This document shows, in pieces, positions 8,336-16,538 of a DNA stretch of 64,000 nucleotides; position 1 is the first letter of the stretch; every line of letters begins with the position of its first letter. Under the pieces are notes generated by a model, which was not told the origin of the DNA, ran no database searches, and worked only from the letters and a program-made list of their open reading frames with translations. Where the stretch lies: the NCBI RefSeq assembly GCF_019343105.1, contig NZ_CP073764.1:3394607-3458606 (forward strand), in the 5' to 3' direction. The position numbers were made by a program, and so were the translations under genes. The DNA is from Methylovirgula sp. HY1 (GTDB lineage Bacteria > Pseudomonadota > Alphaproteobacteria > Rhizobiales > Beijerinckiaceae).

Positions 8336-10756
8336 ATGACCAGCCAGAAACGTGAGCCTGTAGCCCCCGGGACGATCCAGAGCTATCCGGTCCTGCCGCT
8401 GCGCGACATTGTCGTTTTTCCGCATATGATCGTGCCGCTCTTCGTCGGCCGCGAAAAGTCAATTCGCGCGCTCGAAGAGGTCATGAAGACCGACAAGCTG
8501 ATTCTGCTTGCGACGCAGATCAACGCGTCGGATGACGATCCTACTCCGGAATCGATCTTCAAGACCGGGACGCTGGCGTCGGTGCTGCAGCTCCTCAAGC
8601 TGCCCGACGGCACGGTGAAGGTGCTGGTCGAAGGCCAGATGCGCGCGCATGTCCATCACTACACGCGGACGGATGATTATTACGAGGCGGACGCCGATCC
8701 GGTCGCCGACGAGGCGGCCGACAAGGTCGAGGTCGAGGCTTTGGCGCGCTCGGTCGTCTCCGAGTTCGAAAGCTATGTGAAGCTCAACAAGAAGGTCTCG
8801 CCGGAAGTCGTCGCGGCGGTGAATCAGATCGAGGATTACGCCAAGCTCGCCGATACGGTGGCGTCGCATCTCGCCGTCAAGATTCTCGACAAGCAGTCGA
8901 TCCTGGAGACGACTTCGGTCAGCAAGCGGCTGGAGAAATGTCTCTCCTTGATGGAGAGCGAGATTTCCGTCCTGCAGGTCGAAAAGCGCATCCGCACGCG
9001 GGTGAAGCGTCAAATGGAGAAGACGCAGCGGGAATATTATCTCAACGAGCAGATGAAGGCGATCCAGAAGGAACTCGGCGACGAGGACGGCAAGGATGAC
9101 CTGTCCGAGCTCGAGGATCGCATCAAGAAGACCAAGCTCTCCAAAGAAGCGCGCGACAAGGCGACCGCCGAATTGAAGAAGCTGCGGCAGATGTCGCCGA
9201 TGTCGGCGGAAGCGACCGTCGTGCGCAATTACCTCGACTGGATCCTGTCGATCCCGTGGAACAAGAAGAGCAAGGTCAAGAAGGACCTGAACATCGCCGA
9301 GGAAATCCTCGACAGCGAGCATTTCGGCCTGGAAAAGGTGAAGGAACGCATTGTCGAATATCTCGCAGTGCAGAGCCGCGCCAATAAATTAACGGGTCCG
9401 ATCCTGTGCCTTGTCGGGCCGCCCGGCGTCGGCAAGACCTCGCTCGGCAAGTCGATCGCCAAGGCGACGGGACGCGAATTCGTGCGTATGTCGCTCGGCG
9501 GTGTGCGCGACGAAGCGGAGATCCGCGGCCATCGGCGCACCTATATCGGCTCGATGCCCGGCAAGATCATCCAGTCGATGCGCAAAGCCAAGACGACCAA
9601 CCCGCTCTTCCTGCTCGACGAGATCGACAAGATGGGCATGGATTTCCGCGGCGATCCGTCCTCGGCTCTGCTCGAAGTGTTGGATCCGGAACAGAACCAG
9701 AGCTTCAACGATCACTATCTCGAGGTCGATTACGATCTGTCCAATGTCATGTTCGTGACGACGGCGAATACGTTGAATATTCCGCCGCCCTTGATGGACC
9801 GCATGGAGATCATTCGCATCGCCGGCTATACCGAAGACGAGAAGATCGAGATCGCGCGCCGCCACCTCATTCCGGCGACGTTGAAGAAGCACGGACTCGA
9901 GACGGCCGAATGGTCGATCGACGATGCCGCGCTGCTGACGATGATCCGGCGCTACACGCGTGAGGCGGGGGTCCGCAATCTTGAACGCGAACTCTCCAAC
10001 CTCGCCCGCAAGGCGGTCAAGCAGATCCTCACGGATAAGGCGAAGACCGTTGCCGTGACGGCCGACAATATTTCTGATTTTCTCGGTGTGCCGCGCTTCC
10101 GTTATGGCGAGGTGGAGGCTGAGGATCAGGTCGGCGTCGTCACTGGTTTGGCCTGGACGGAAGTCGGCGGCGAGTTGCTGACGATCGAAGGCGTGATGAT
10201 GCCGGGCAAAGGGCGGATGACCGTCACCGGCAATCTGCGCGATGTCATGAAGGAGTCGATTTCCGCGGCGGCGTCTTATGTCCGCTCGCGTGCGGTCGAT
10301 TTCGGCATCGAGCCGCCGCTGTTCGATCGGCGTGACATCCATGTGCATGTGCCCGAAGGGGCGACGCCCAAGGACGGACCGTCGGCGGGCGTTGCGATGA
10401 CCACTGCGATCGTCTCGACGATGACGGGTATTCCGGTTCGTCGCGATGTCGCGATGACAGGCGAGATCACGCTGCGTGGTCGCGTCCTGCCGATCGGCGG
10501 CCTCAAGGAGAAGCTGCTCGCAGCGCTCCGCGGCGGCATGAAGAAGGTCATCATCCCCGAGGAGAACGCCAAGGATCTGGCCGATATTCCAAACAGCGTG
10601 AAGAATGGCCTGGAGATCGTCCCGGTGAGCCGCATCGACGAGGTTCTGAAGCACGCTTTGGTGCGTCAGCCTGTGCCCATCGTGTGGGAAGAGGAGCGCA
10701 AGCCGCTCGCGCCGCTGCCGGCGGAGGATGAGGCTTCCGGCGTCGTCGCGCATTGA
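8336..10756 (+). CDS. lon: ATP-dependent protease Lon
   Basis: Lon degrades damaged and short-lived regulatory proteins in the cytoplasm. The 806 residues show the standard order: an N-terminal substrate-binding domain ([15 protein letters not shown] at about residue 18), a coiled-coil helical region rich in [22 protein letters not shown] sequence, an AAA+ module with Walker [14 protein letters not shown] (about 362-374) and Walker [10 protein letters not shown], and a C-terminal protease domain. The catalytic Ser-Lys pair is in [11 protein letters not shown] and the later [10 protein letters not shown] segment. The length is normal for the LonA type. hup follows downstream, as in most alphaproteobacteria. 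Confidence 0.97.
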   Translation: MTSQKREPVAPGTIQSYPVLPLRDIVVFPHMIVPLFVGREKSIRALEEVMKTDKLILLATQINASDDDPTPESIFKTGTLASVLQLLKLPDGTVKVLVEGQMRAHVHHYTRTDDYYEADADPVADEAADKVEVEALARSVVSEFESYVKLNKKVSPEVVAAVNQIEDYAKLADTVASHLAVKILDKQSILETTSVSKRLEKCLSLMESEISVLQVEKRIRTRVKRQMEKTQREYYLNEQMKAIQKELGDEDGKDDLSELEDRIKKTKLSKEARDKATAELKKLRQMSPMSAEATVVRNYLDWILSIPWNKKSKVKKDLNIAEEILDSEHFGLEKVKERIVEYLAVQSRANKLTGPILCLVGPPGVGKTSLGKSIAKATGREFVRMSLGGVRDEAEIRGHRRTYIGSMPGKIIQSMRKAKTTNPLFLLDEIDKMGMDFRGDPSSALLEVLDPEQNQSFNDHYLEVDYDLSNVMFVTTANTLNIPPPLMDRMEIIRIAGYTEDEKIEIARRHLIPATLKKHGLETAEWSIDDAALLTMIRRYTREAGVRNLERELSNLARKAVKQILTDKAKTVAVTADNISDFLGVPRFRYGEVEAEDQVGVVTGLAWTEVGGELLTIEGVMMPGKGRMTVTGNLRDVMKESISAAASYVRSRAVDFGIEPPLFDRRDIHVHVPEGATPKDGPSAGVAMTTAIVSTMTGIPVRRDVAMTGEITLRGRVLPIGGLKEKLLAALRGGMKKVIIPEENAKDLADIPNSVKNGLEIVPVSRIDEVLKHALVRQPVPIVWEEERKPLAPLPAEDEASGVVAH

Positions 10757-10766
10757 AGCAATCCAG

Positions 10767-10834
10767 CCCGTGCAATTTGCACGGGTGAGGATCTTTCAAC
10801 GAATTGGGCCGCAGCCTTGTGCTGCGGCCTTTTT
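10767..10834 (+). terminator. terminator region after lon
   Basis: Two hairpins follow the lon stop. The first is CCCGTGCA/TGCACGGG (10767-10785) with no T-run. The second has GGCCGCAGC/GCTGCGGCC arms (10807-10829) followed directly by TTTTTGTTTG. The second is a typical intrinsic terminator. Confidence 0.85.
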
Positions 10835-11496
10835 GTTTGTCGGCGCCCGGACTTGCCTTCAACGTAGCCGAAAAACATGTGTAGCCGATAAAATATGAGC
10901 ATTTGGCAGTGTGTGACGAGGCCAGCACGGCTTGCATTTATGCTTGGTTGAGGCCACCAAAGTTGTTGCTGAGATAGCGATTCGAGCCATTCGCGGCGTT
11001 TACGACCGTGTTTGCTCGTCTGCAACATTTTCAGGCGAAGTGGTGACGACTTGGCCATTCGAAACCGGGCGCAACATCGGCCTTGGTGCGAGCGCAGGGC
11101 GACCCGCTTTCCTGAAGTGTATGAGCATTTCCGGGAGCGCGGAAGCATGCGCTCCCTGAGGGCATGCTCGAATTTGTTGATTCGGCGCCCGATCTTTTTG
11201 ATCATCTTGATCGAATCGGGCACCCGGCCGATGTTGGTCCACGGGCCCGCTTACGATCCTCATGATCTAGGCAAATCGGCGCGGTTATAAAAAGGTAGGG
11301 CATGTCCTCATCAATGAGAACTCGGATATATCCGCGTTCTAAAAAATGAGACATCGGATATATCCGATGTCTCAAATATCGGGAAGTCGATCAACTTTTC
11401 CGGGATGTGCTTTAGCGAAGAGCAGGCGAAGCGAGGCGTGGCAGCTCGGCGCTTCTCGGCGGCGTGCAGGCCTTGCCAAGGAATAGGAAGACACGA
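10835..11496. other. gene-free stretch between lon and hup
   Basis: About 660 bases without a recognisable gene. The part from 10840 to 11298 contains only short, uncharacteristic frames on both strands. A family B palindromic repeat occupies 11299-11412. The hup promoter must lie between that repeat and 11490 or upstream of the repeat; no clear promoter consensus was recognised. Confidence 0.6.
11299..11412. repeat. palindromic repeat, family B
   Basis: It starts GGCATGTCC and ends GGGATGTGC, weakened copies of the usual ends. Inside are GAACTCGGATATATCCGCGTTC and GAGACATCGGATATATCCGATGTCTC hairpins, then an AAGTCGATCAACTTTTCC arm. It lies 85 bases upstream of hup. Confidence 0.85.
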
Positions 11497-11775
11497 ATGA
11501 ATAAAATGGAACTCGTCGAACATGTCGTTGCCGAGACGGAATTGTCGAAAGCCGCGGCTGCGGCCGTGATTGAAGCGGTCGTGGAGGGGATCACCAAAGC
11601 CCTGAAAAAGGGAGAAGATGTGCGGCTCGTCGGCTTCGGAACCTTTTCGGTGAAGAAGCGCGCGGCCGGCAAAGGTCGCAATCCTGCGACGGGCGAGTCC
11701 ATCAAGATCCCGGCTTCCAAAAATGCGCGGTTCAAGGCTGGAACGGCGTTGAAGGCCGCAATCAACAAGCGCTAG
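11497..11775 (+). CDS. hup: DNA-binding protein HU
   Basis: HU is a small dimeric histone-like protein that bends and compacts DNA. The 92-residue sequence has the family's helical N-terminus (MNKMELVEHVVAETELSKAA) and the DNA-binding arm. The signature GFGTFSVKKRAAGKGRNP (about residues 46-63) leads into arm sequence ATGESIKIPASKN. The ATG at 11497 is chosen over 11464 because the family starts MNK and AAGGAATAGG precedes it. Its position after lon is conserved in alphaproteobacteria and supports the name hupB. Confidence 0.96.
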   Translation: MNKMELVEHVVAETELSKAAAAAVIEAVVEGITKALKKGEDVRLVGFGTFSVKKRAAGKGRNPATGESIKIPASKNARFKAGTALKAAINKR

Positions 11776-11790
11776 GCTGCTTGCGGCGGT

Positions 11791-11815
11791 GGGAGCTGAA
11801 GCCAAGCTCCCGCTT
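11791..11815 (+). terminator. possible terminator after hup
   Basis: GGGAGCT pairs with AGCTCCC across a short loop and is followed by GCTTTC. The T-run is short, so this is a weak call. It lies 15 bases after the hup stop. Confidence 0.4.
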
Positions 11816-12049
11816 TCGACAAGAGCCGGTTGAGGGGCTGATGTGCCCCTCCTTCATCTTGCAGTCTCGAAAGCTGGTTAAGGCTCTACGCCGCCGCAGC
11901 GTCCCATCTGTCCGAAAGGCGGAGCAGGGTTGCTGGTTGACCATGGCAAAGCGGTATGCGACCTATTGGCGGGGCTCCAAAGGCAGTCCCAGATCCCTTG
12001 ATTTTGCATTTTCAGCACGATCGATATCGCGCCTTCATGGCGGCCGCGC

Positions 12050-12125
12050 GGGCGGTTAGCTCAGTTGGTAGAGCATCTCGTTTACACCGAGAGGGTCGGC
12101 GGTTCGAGCCCGTCACCGCCCACCA
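12050..12125 (+). tRNA. tRNA-Val (UAC)
   Basis: A 76-base cloverleaf: acceptor GGGCGGT with ACCGCCC, D loop AGCTCAGTTGGTAGAGC, anticodon stem TCTCG/CGAGA with anticodon TAC, T loop TTCGAGC, and encoded CCA. It reads GUA, and by wobble other valine codons. It lies downstream of hup. Confidence 0.96.
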
Positions 12126-12250
12126 ATCCAAGCGTCGAAAAAAGCATGGAAACTGCGCCAGCCGGTGGTTTTGCCTCGGGTGTCTGCGGTTTCCGCAATG
12201 CTTTCGGGCCCCGTCGAAAAGTTAAGTTTACTTTTCATCCTCATCGTCTA

Positions 12251-12366
12251 GAGCATGTTCCGGAAAAGTTGGATGACTTTTCCGATATTTGAGACATCGG
12301 ATATATCCGATGTCTCATTTTTTAGAACTCGGATATATCCGAGTTCTCATTGATGAGAACATGCTC
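12251..12366. repeat. palindromic repeat, family B, best-preserved copy
   Basis: GAGCATGTTC at the left end and GAACATGCTC at the right end are perfect inverted repeats. In order, the interior holds a GGAAAAGT/ACTTTTCC hairpin, a GAGACATCGGATAT/ATCCGATGTCTC hairpin and a GAACTCGGATAT/ATCCGAGTTC hairpin. This copy is the best reference for the family in this window. Confidence 0.9.
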
Positions 12367-12380
12367 CAGTTTAGTGATTT

Positions 12381-12430
12381 GGCGCGTTTTCCTCTCGATC
12401 GGGGGATTTCACCCGATCGGAAATCGCTCC
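12381..12430. repeat. palindromic repeat, family A
   Basis: The GCGTTTTCCTCTCGATCGGG arm pairs with CCCGATCGGAAATCGC around a short centre. It follows the family B copy after only 14 bases, the same A/B neighbouring seen at 5925 and 55314. Confidence 0.8.
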
Positions 12431-12530
12431 AGGTCGGTGACACGCGGTACCTAAATTTCTGTCCAAATTTTATCGGCTGTGCTTTTCTTGCTGAGATCGC
12501 GCCGAACGTCATAGACGATGGACCGATGCC

Positions 12531-13355
12531 ATGCATGTGCTTCGCTGCCTAGAAACTGCTGGGCGTATGTGCGCTCGCGGAAGGTTCGTCAGCCGATTTG
12601 GGCTGCTCCCCTTTTCGCACGCAGAACACCCGCCGATTTTGCCGTCCGCGCGTGTCTCGCGGTATTTGGGGCTGCGCCTGATTCTGGCGGTTTTCGCGGT
12701 AATCGCATTTGCCGCGAGCCTGAGCCTGCCGGTAGATGCGGCGCGCGCCGATGACATGAGCTTTCGCCTCGTGGCTTTCGGGAAGGCGATGCAGTGCCAG
12801 CGCCGCTGTCCAGCGGTCATCGCGGCTGAGGGCGAGATCACCGACCGGACGCCTTATGATTTTCTGAGTTTCGTTCGCAACAATATCGGCCGCAGCAATG
12901 TGCATGCCGTTATCTTTCTCGACTCTCCGGGCGGCAAGGTGGTCGCGGCGATGCAGCTTGGACGGATTTGGCGACGCCTCGGGGCCGCGGCGATCGTCGG
13001 ACGCGTCGATCCTTCGGCGCCCGGCAGTGTGACGCAGTTTCTCTCGGCCCGATGCCTGTCGGCTTGCGTCTATGCGCTCGTCGGCGCCAAAAAGCGGGTG
13101 GTCCCGCTTGGCAGTGTCGTCGGCGTCCATCGCATGTTCTTTTATGCCGGCGGCAACGGCCCTATGGGCGAGGGGACCACGCAGCGCAGGCATTATGACC
13201 ACGGTGGCATGAAGTCGCTGCTGGCGCACTATACGGGCCGTATGGGCGTCAGCCCGGCATTGATCTCCGAGGCGGAAAGAATTTCCTCGGACCGTATTCA
13301 CATTTTGACCCGCGCTGAAATCACCCGTTATCATTTGGCCACCGCCAGGTTCTGA
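12531..13355 (+). CDS. periplasmic ClpP-fold protein (COG3904 type)
   Basis: The 274-residue product has a hydrophobic segment near residues 48-68 (LGLRLILAVFAVIAFAASL), read as a signal peptide or anchor. A domain with ClpP-like character follows: VIFLDSPGGKVVAAMQLG, then RCLSACVYALVGAKKR carrying the candidate nucleophile Ser, then VVGVHRMFF with a His. Proteins of this type are predicted periplasmic serine-protease-fold proteins of unknown role. The signal-like segment is unusually far from the first ATG, so the true start may be 12567 or a later non-ATG codon. It stands alone between repeat DNA and tRNA-Asp. Confidence 0.75.
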   Translation: MHVLRCLETAGRMCARGRFVSRFGLLPFSHAEHPPILPSARVSRYLGLRLILAVFAVIAFAASLSLPVDAARADDMSFRLVAFGKAMQCQRRCPAVIAAEGEITDRTPYDFLSFVRNNIGRSNVHAVIFLDSPGGKVVAAMQLGRIWRRLGAAAIVGRVDPSAPGSVTQFLSARCLSACVYALVGAKKRVVPLGSVVGVHRMFFYAGGNGPMGEGTTQRRHYDHGGMKSLLAHYTGRMGVSPALISEAERISSDRIHILTRAEITRYHLATARF

Positions 13356-13553
13356 CGTGCAATAGTCGGGTCGCGCGCGATTTGCCCGCCCGATTTGCAT
13401 CGGTTTTGCCCCGGGCCGAGCGCGATTCGAAAAAAAGCGCTTCGCCAATGCGGCGCGCCGACGCGAACGGTTCTTGCTTGACTTGGTGTGCCGCCTATCT
13501 TATCCGGCTGATCTCCGCAGCGGCTGTCGCGTTTCGCAGTTTGCGGAGATGTT

Positions 13554-13630
<77 letters not shown>

Positions 13631-13948
13631 TTATTTCAAAGACTTAGAAGAAATTTTTTGGTCCGTGTCGGACTCTCTCTGAAGACGTGTCAGACTTTTC
13701 GTCCCGTTTTCAGATGATGCAGCGGTTGTCGCGCTCAACCCAAATCAGCGCTGTTGCCGGCATCCCAGTAGCGTCCGCCGCGCAGCCCGCCGGCTATGCC
13801 GCCCATTTCTGAGTTGCTCCAGCTTATTGATTTTGAGCGTTTTCCTCTCGATCGGGTGAGTCCACCCGATCGGAAAACGCTCTAAGGCCGGTGCCGGTTA
13901 ATAATTTGTTAGAGAGGCACGAGCCTATATGAGCGCGGAGGCTTTCTC
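13631..13948. other. intergenic stretch after tRNA-Asp
   Basis: About 318 bases with no gene. It holds one family A repeat (13835-13882). Just before 13949, GCGGAGGCTTTCTC provides the ribosome-binding site of the next gene. Confidence 0.6.
13835..13882. repeat. palindromic repeat, family A, near-perfect copy
   Basis: GAGCGTTTTC and GAAAACGCTC are exact inverted repeats at the ends. The core CGATCGGGTG/CACCCGATCG is likewise inverted. This copy is the clearest in the family. Confidence 0.9.
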
Positions 13949-14233
13949 ATGATTCCGCTCGCCCTGCTCCTGCTCATGCTCGGCATTGCGTCGAGCCAAT
14001 GGCTGAAAGTCTTTGCGCTCATCCCCGTGACGCTTCTCGCCTGGGCCGTGGCGGTGACCTTCGCGCGGTTCGAATCTCTCTCTCTTTCGCACACGATCGC
14101 GGCCGCCTTCCTTTGCGGGGCATGTCTGCAGTCGGGCTACTTTGTCGGCGGTATCTTCATCCGTCGTCGCACGGCCCTTTTCCCGAAGACGCATGCCTAT
14201 CTCGCGACGCGAGACGGAGCCGACGCCGCCTGA
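13949..14233 (+). CDS. small hypothetical membrane protein
   Basis: A 94-residue protein with a hydrophobic N-terminal half (IPLALLLLMLGIASSQWL, then VFALIPVTLLAWAVAVTF). A third segment of about 20 residues contains CGACLQSGYFVGG. A basic Arg-rich region and a polar tail follow. Two or three membrane spans are likely. A good ribosome-binding site (GGAGG) is seven bases from the ATG. No family is recognised. It converges with the nicotinamidase gene. Confidence 0.6.
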   Translation: MIPLALLLLMLGIASSQWLKVFALIPVTLLAWAVAVTFARFESLSLSHTIAAAFLCGACLQSGYFVGGIFIRRRTALFPKTHAYLATRDGADAA

Positions 14234-14252
14234 GAGCGGGCCGATCGGATTT

Positions 14253-14903
14253 TCATTGCACGATAATGTCTTCTGAAATCGTGTTGGCGCAGCCAAATGC
14301 GAAGAGCGCTTCTTTGGTTCGCGTCATCGAGCCGTCGATATCGAGACCGCGGCAGGCGTCCTCGACAATCACGACATCGAATCCTCCGGTCTTGGCATCC
14401 TCCGCCGAATAACGCACGCAGAAATCATAGGCGAGGCCGGCGATGAATATCCGGGTCAGCCCGCGTTCGCGCAAATAGCCGGCGAGCCCTGTTGCCGTCT
14501 TGCGATCGTTTTCTTTAAAGGCGGAATAGGAATCGATGTCCTGGTGCAGACCCTTGCGCAGTATCAGCGCAGTCTGCGGGATTTCCAGAGCGGGATGAAA
14601 ATCTGCGCCGGGACGCCCTTGCACACAATGGTCTGGCCAGAGTGTCTGCGACCCATAGGCGACCTCCACCGTCTGGAAAGGCTTGCAGCCGGGATGAGCG
14701 GAAGCAAAGGATATATGGCTTCGCGGATGCCAGTCCTGCGCCAGCACCACATTCGCGAAACCCTGCGCTACGCGATTGAGGATGGGGACGATTGCATCGC
14801 CCTCGGGCACGGGAAGCGCGCCGCCCGGACAAAAATCATTTTGAATATCGACGACGAGCAGAACATCGTTCGGCTCGATCACATATCTGCCGCTCATGTC
14901 CAC
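14253..14903 (-). CDS. pncA: nicotinamidase / pyrazinamidase
   Basis: Nicotinamidase hydrolyses nicotinamide to nicotinic acid for NAD+ salvage. The 216 residues carry the catalytic triad: Asp19 in VVDIQNDF, Lys117 in ILRKGLH and Cys162 in DFCVRYSAEDA. The metal-binding residues are Asp57 and His59 in AQDWHP, His63, and a fourth His in WPDHCVQG. The ATG at 14903 gives MDMSGRYVIEP; the second Met at 14897 is an equally plausible start. An NAD+ synthetase gene is also in this window (56510) but far away. The gene is transcribed alone. Confidence 0.92.
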   Translation of the reverse strand: MDMSGRYVIEPNDVLLVVDIQNDFCPGGALPVPEGDAIVPILNRVAQGFANVVLAQDWHPRSHISFASAHPGCKPFQTVEVAYGSQTLWPDHCVQGRPGADFHPALEIPQTALILRKGLHQDIDSYSAFKENDRKTATGLAGYLRERGLTRIFIAGLAYDFCVRYSAEDAKTGGFDVVIVEDACRGLDIDGSMTRTKEALFAFGCANTISEDIIVQ

Positions 14904-15141
14904 GTTCTTCCAATTTGTTTTGAGTCTGCTTTAGACGCATGAAAGCGGCCTGACGAGGCGTCGCGGCAGCCGAACCGGCGTCCGGCCTGTGGCCCTCAGG
15001 CTCCAATGCGGGGTGAGAAAGCCATGGCGGGCATGTCGTCCGAGGCCGGAAATCACGGTGCGCGGCTGTTTTCGGCGATGCCGACAGAGATCATGCGGCT
15101 TTTCAGCGCGCAATTATCCGCAAGCTAGAGCGCGTTGACAT

Positions 15142-15525
15142 TCAGCGTGTCCAGATGAATGCGCCGACGATGGATAGCATGGAGAGGAATGCTCGCGGCG
15201 TTTGTTCGTAGCGTGTCGCGATGCGCCTGAAATGCTTGAGTTTCAGGAAGAAGCGCTCGACCAGATTGCGCTCGCAATAGAGCGCGAAGTCACAATGGAC
15301 CTGGGGCGATGTTGTTCTGGGCGGGATCACCGCGACGGCGCCTTGTTCGGTGATGGCATCACGCAGCGATTTTGCATCGTAGCCCTTGTCGCCAAGGACA
15401 TGCTCGGCAGGCAGACCTTCGATCAGAGCTTCGGCCTGGGTGATATCGCTGGCCTGCCCAGGCGTGAGAATAAACCGCAACGGGTTACCCAGCGCGTCGA
15501 CGACGGCATGGATTTTTGTGGTCAA
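15142..15525 (-). CDS. IS5-family transposase, C-terminal frame (OrfB)
   Basis: This frame holds the second and third catalytic residues of the DDE transposase: Asp in HVLGDKGYDAKSLR and Glu in ERNLVERFFLKLKHFRRIATR. Read upstream of its first ATG in the -1 frame, it continues through GRSRGGLTTKIHAVVD back to the A6G5 run at 15562-15572. That gives a seamless join to OrfA, so it is most likely expressed as the second half of a fused transposase rather than alone. Confidence 0.85.
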   Translation of the reverse strand: MTTKIHAVVDALGNPLRFILTPGQASDITQAEALIEGLPAEHVLGDKGYDAKSLRDAITEQGAVAVIPPRTTSPQVHCDFALYCERNLVERFFLKLKHFRRIATRYEQTPRAFLSMLSIVGAFIWTR

Positions 15526-15896
15526 GCCACCCCGCGAACGGCCGATCGCGCGAGCTTCAGGCCCCCTTTTTTGCCCGCCGCATGCTGGTGCGCCCGGACG
15601 ATGGTGGAGTCGATCATGATGTATTCGAAGTCCGGATCATCGGCCATTGCCGTAAATAGCCGATCCCACACGCCGTCTTTGGACCAGCGGGAAAAGCGGA
15701 TGAACACACTGTTCCAATTGCCAAAGCAATCCGGCAGATCGCGCCAGGGGACGCCCGTTCTGGCGAGCCACAGGATCGCCTCCACAAACAACCGATTGTT
15801 CGCGCCGGTCCTGCCGGGATCACTCCGCTTGCCAGGCAGATGCGGCTGCATCCGCTCCCACTGGTGGTCTTTCAACATCAACCGAACCGACGACAT
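15522..15896 (-). CDS. IS5-family transposase, N-terminal frame (OrfA)
   Basis: The 124-residue frame starts with the usual N-terminal part of IS427-group transposases (LKDHQWERMQPHLPGK), including WLARTGVPWRDLP. It reaches the first catalytic Asp in YIMIDSTIVRAHQHAAG. A run of six A then five G on the minus strand (15572 down to 15562) follows, encoding KKGG. This run is where a -1 shift would join the next frame. Without a shift the frame ends 13 codons later. It probably yields full transposase only with that frameshift. Confidence 0.85.
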   Translation of the reverse strand: MSSVRLMLKDHQWERMQPHLPGKRSDPGRTGANNRLFVEAILWLARTGVPWRDLPDCFGNWNSVFIRFSRWSKDGVWDRLFTAMADDPDFEYIMIDSTIVRAHQHAAGKKGGLKLARSAVRGVA

Positions 15897-15969
15897 CCGA
15901 CGCTCCCCGAAAAGGAGCTTGAATCAGATTTCCCCGCAAGCCGGAATCCTAAATGTCAACGCGGTCTAG

Positions 15970-16538
15970 GCCGAAGCAGGTCGCGACAGGTTAAGACCGT
16001 TCGTCACTAATGGCAGCCAGTACTTAAAAATATTGATGGCATACAAAATTTTTTTAAGTCTCGGCCTAGACATTCGCCGTATTGGCGCATGCTCATACCA
16101 AGTCAAAGGCTGCTCGCCACTGAGAGATGAGAGGTATTCCGGTTTGCGTGCATTGCAAAAAAAGCTTTCGCCGGTGCTTGTGTTATCCAGTGCGGCCGGA
16201 GCCCAGGCGGATCATCGGGCAAATTTATATTGAGCCCGATCTTATTTCCCACTATTCATTACGGCAATTCATCGGTGATTTTCGGGGAATGCTTGGCCGG
16301 CGCTTCTTTGGTTCTGCGCTTGCGCCGGTTGATCCGACACGATACGGACGATCAGCTGCGCGCGAACCGTTTGGCCGCGGCTTTCTTCGCATCGGTCAAC
16401 TTTCTTAGCGACCGGCTTGGCTGGCACGCGAAAACCGGGGTAAAGAGCCGCGATAGTGGATCTGCCCGACGAAGGATGACGGCTATCCAAGATGATTTCG
16501 GACTCAACGGCAAATGAGACTTTTGGAGGGTAAGATCT
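15970..16538. other. gene-free stretch between the insertion sequence and sga
   Basis: About 570 bases, locally less GC-rich near 16020-16080. No supportable gene. On the minus strand around 16350-16440 the reading frames give Lys/Ala-rich pieces (PAKPVAKK, then DAKKAAAKRFARS in another frame) that could be debris of an H1-like tail; this is weak. TTTTGGAGGGTAAGATCT precedes sga and includes its ribosome-binding site. Confidence 0.5.

Larger units (their letters stand above)
12126..12530. other. gene-free stretch after tRNA-Val, mostly repeat DNA
   Basis: About 400 bases hold a family B repeat (12251-12366) and a family A repeat (12381-12430). The remaining sequence shows no gene. Frames passing through here encode repeat-derived peptides and are not counted as genes. 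Confidence 0.7.
15127..15966 (-). mobile_element. IS5-family insertion sequence (IS427-type)
   Basis: About 840 bases bounded by inverted ends: AGCGCGTTGACATTCAG on the left matches ACCGCGTTGACATTTAG read inward from the right. CTAG lies at both junctions (15124-15127 and 15966-15969), consistent with the TA-centred target duplication of this group. Inside are two overlapping transposase frames on the minus strand. Both frames are open and the ends are intact, so the copy may be functional. It sits between pncA and sga in otherwise gene-free DNA. Confidence 0.88.

Noticed and set aside
10666..11223. A 185-codon minus-strand gene downstream of lon
   Set aside because: It covers the lon 3' end and its terminator and has no coherent protein character.
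15202..15969. A 255-codon plus-strand gene across the insertion sequence
   Set aside because: It is the complement of the transposase frames, whose catalytic motifs are clear on the minus strand.
16269..16440. Lys/Ala-rich minus-strand peptides as a small H1-like gene
   Set aside because: The pieces lie in different frames and are short; at best it is decayed debris. No start or ribosome-binding site is seen.
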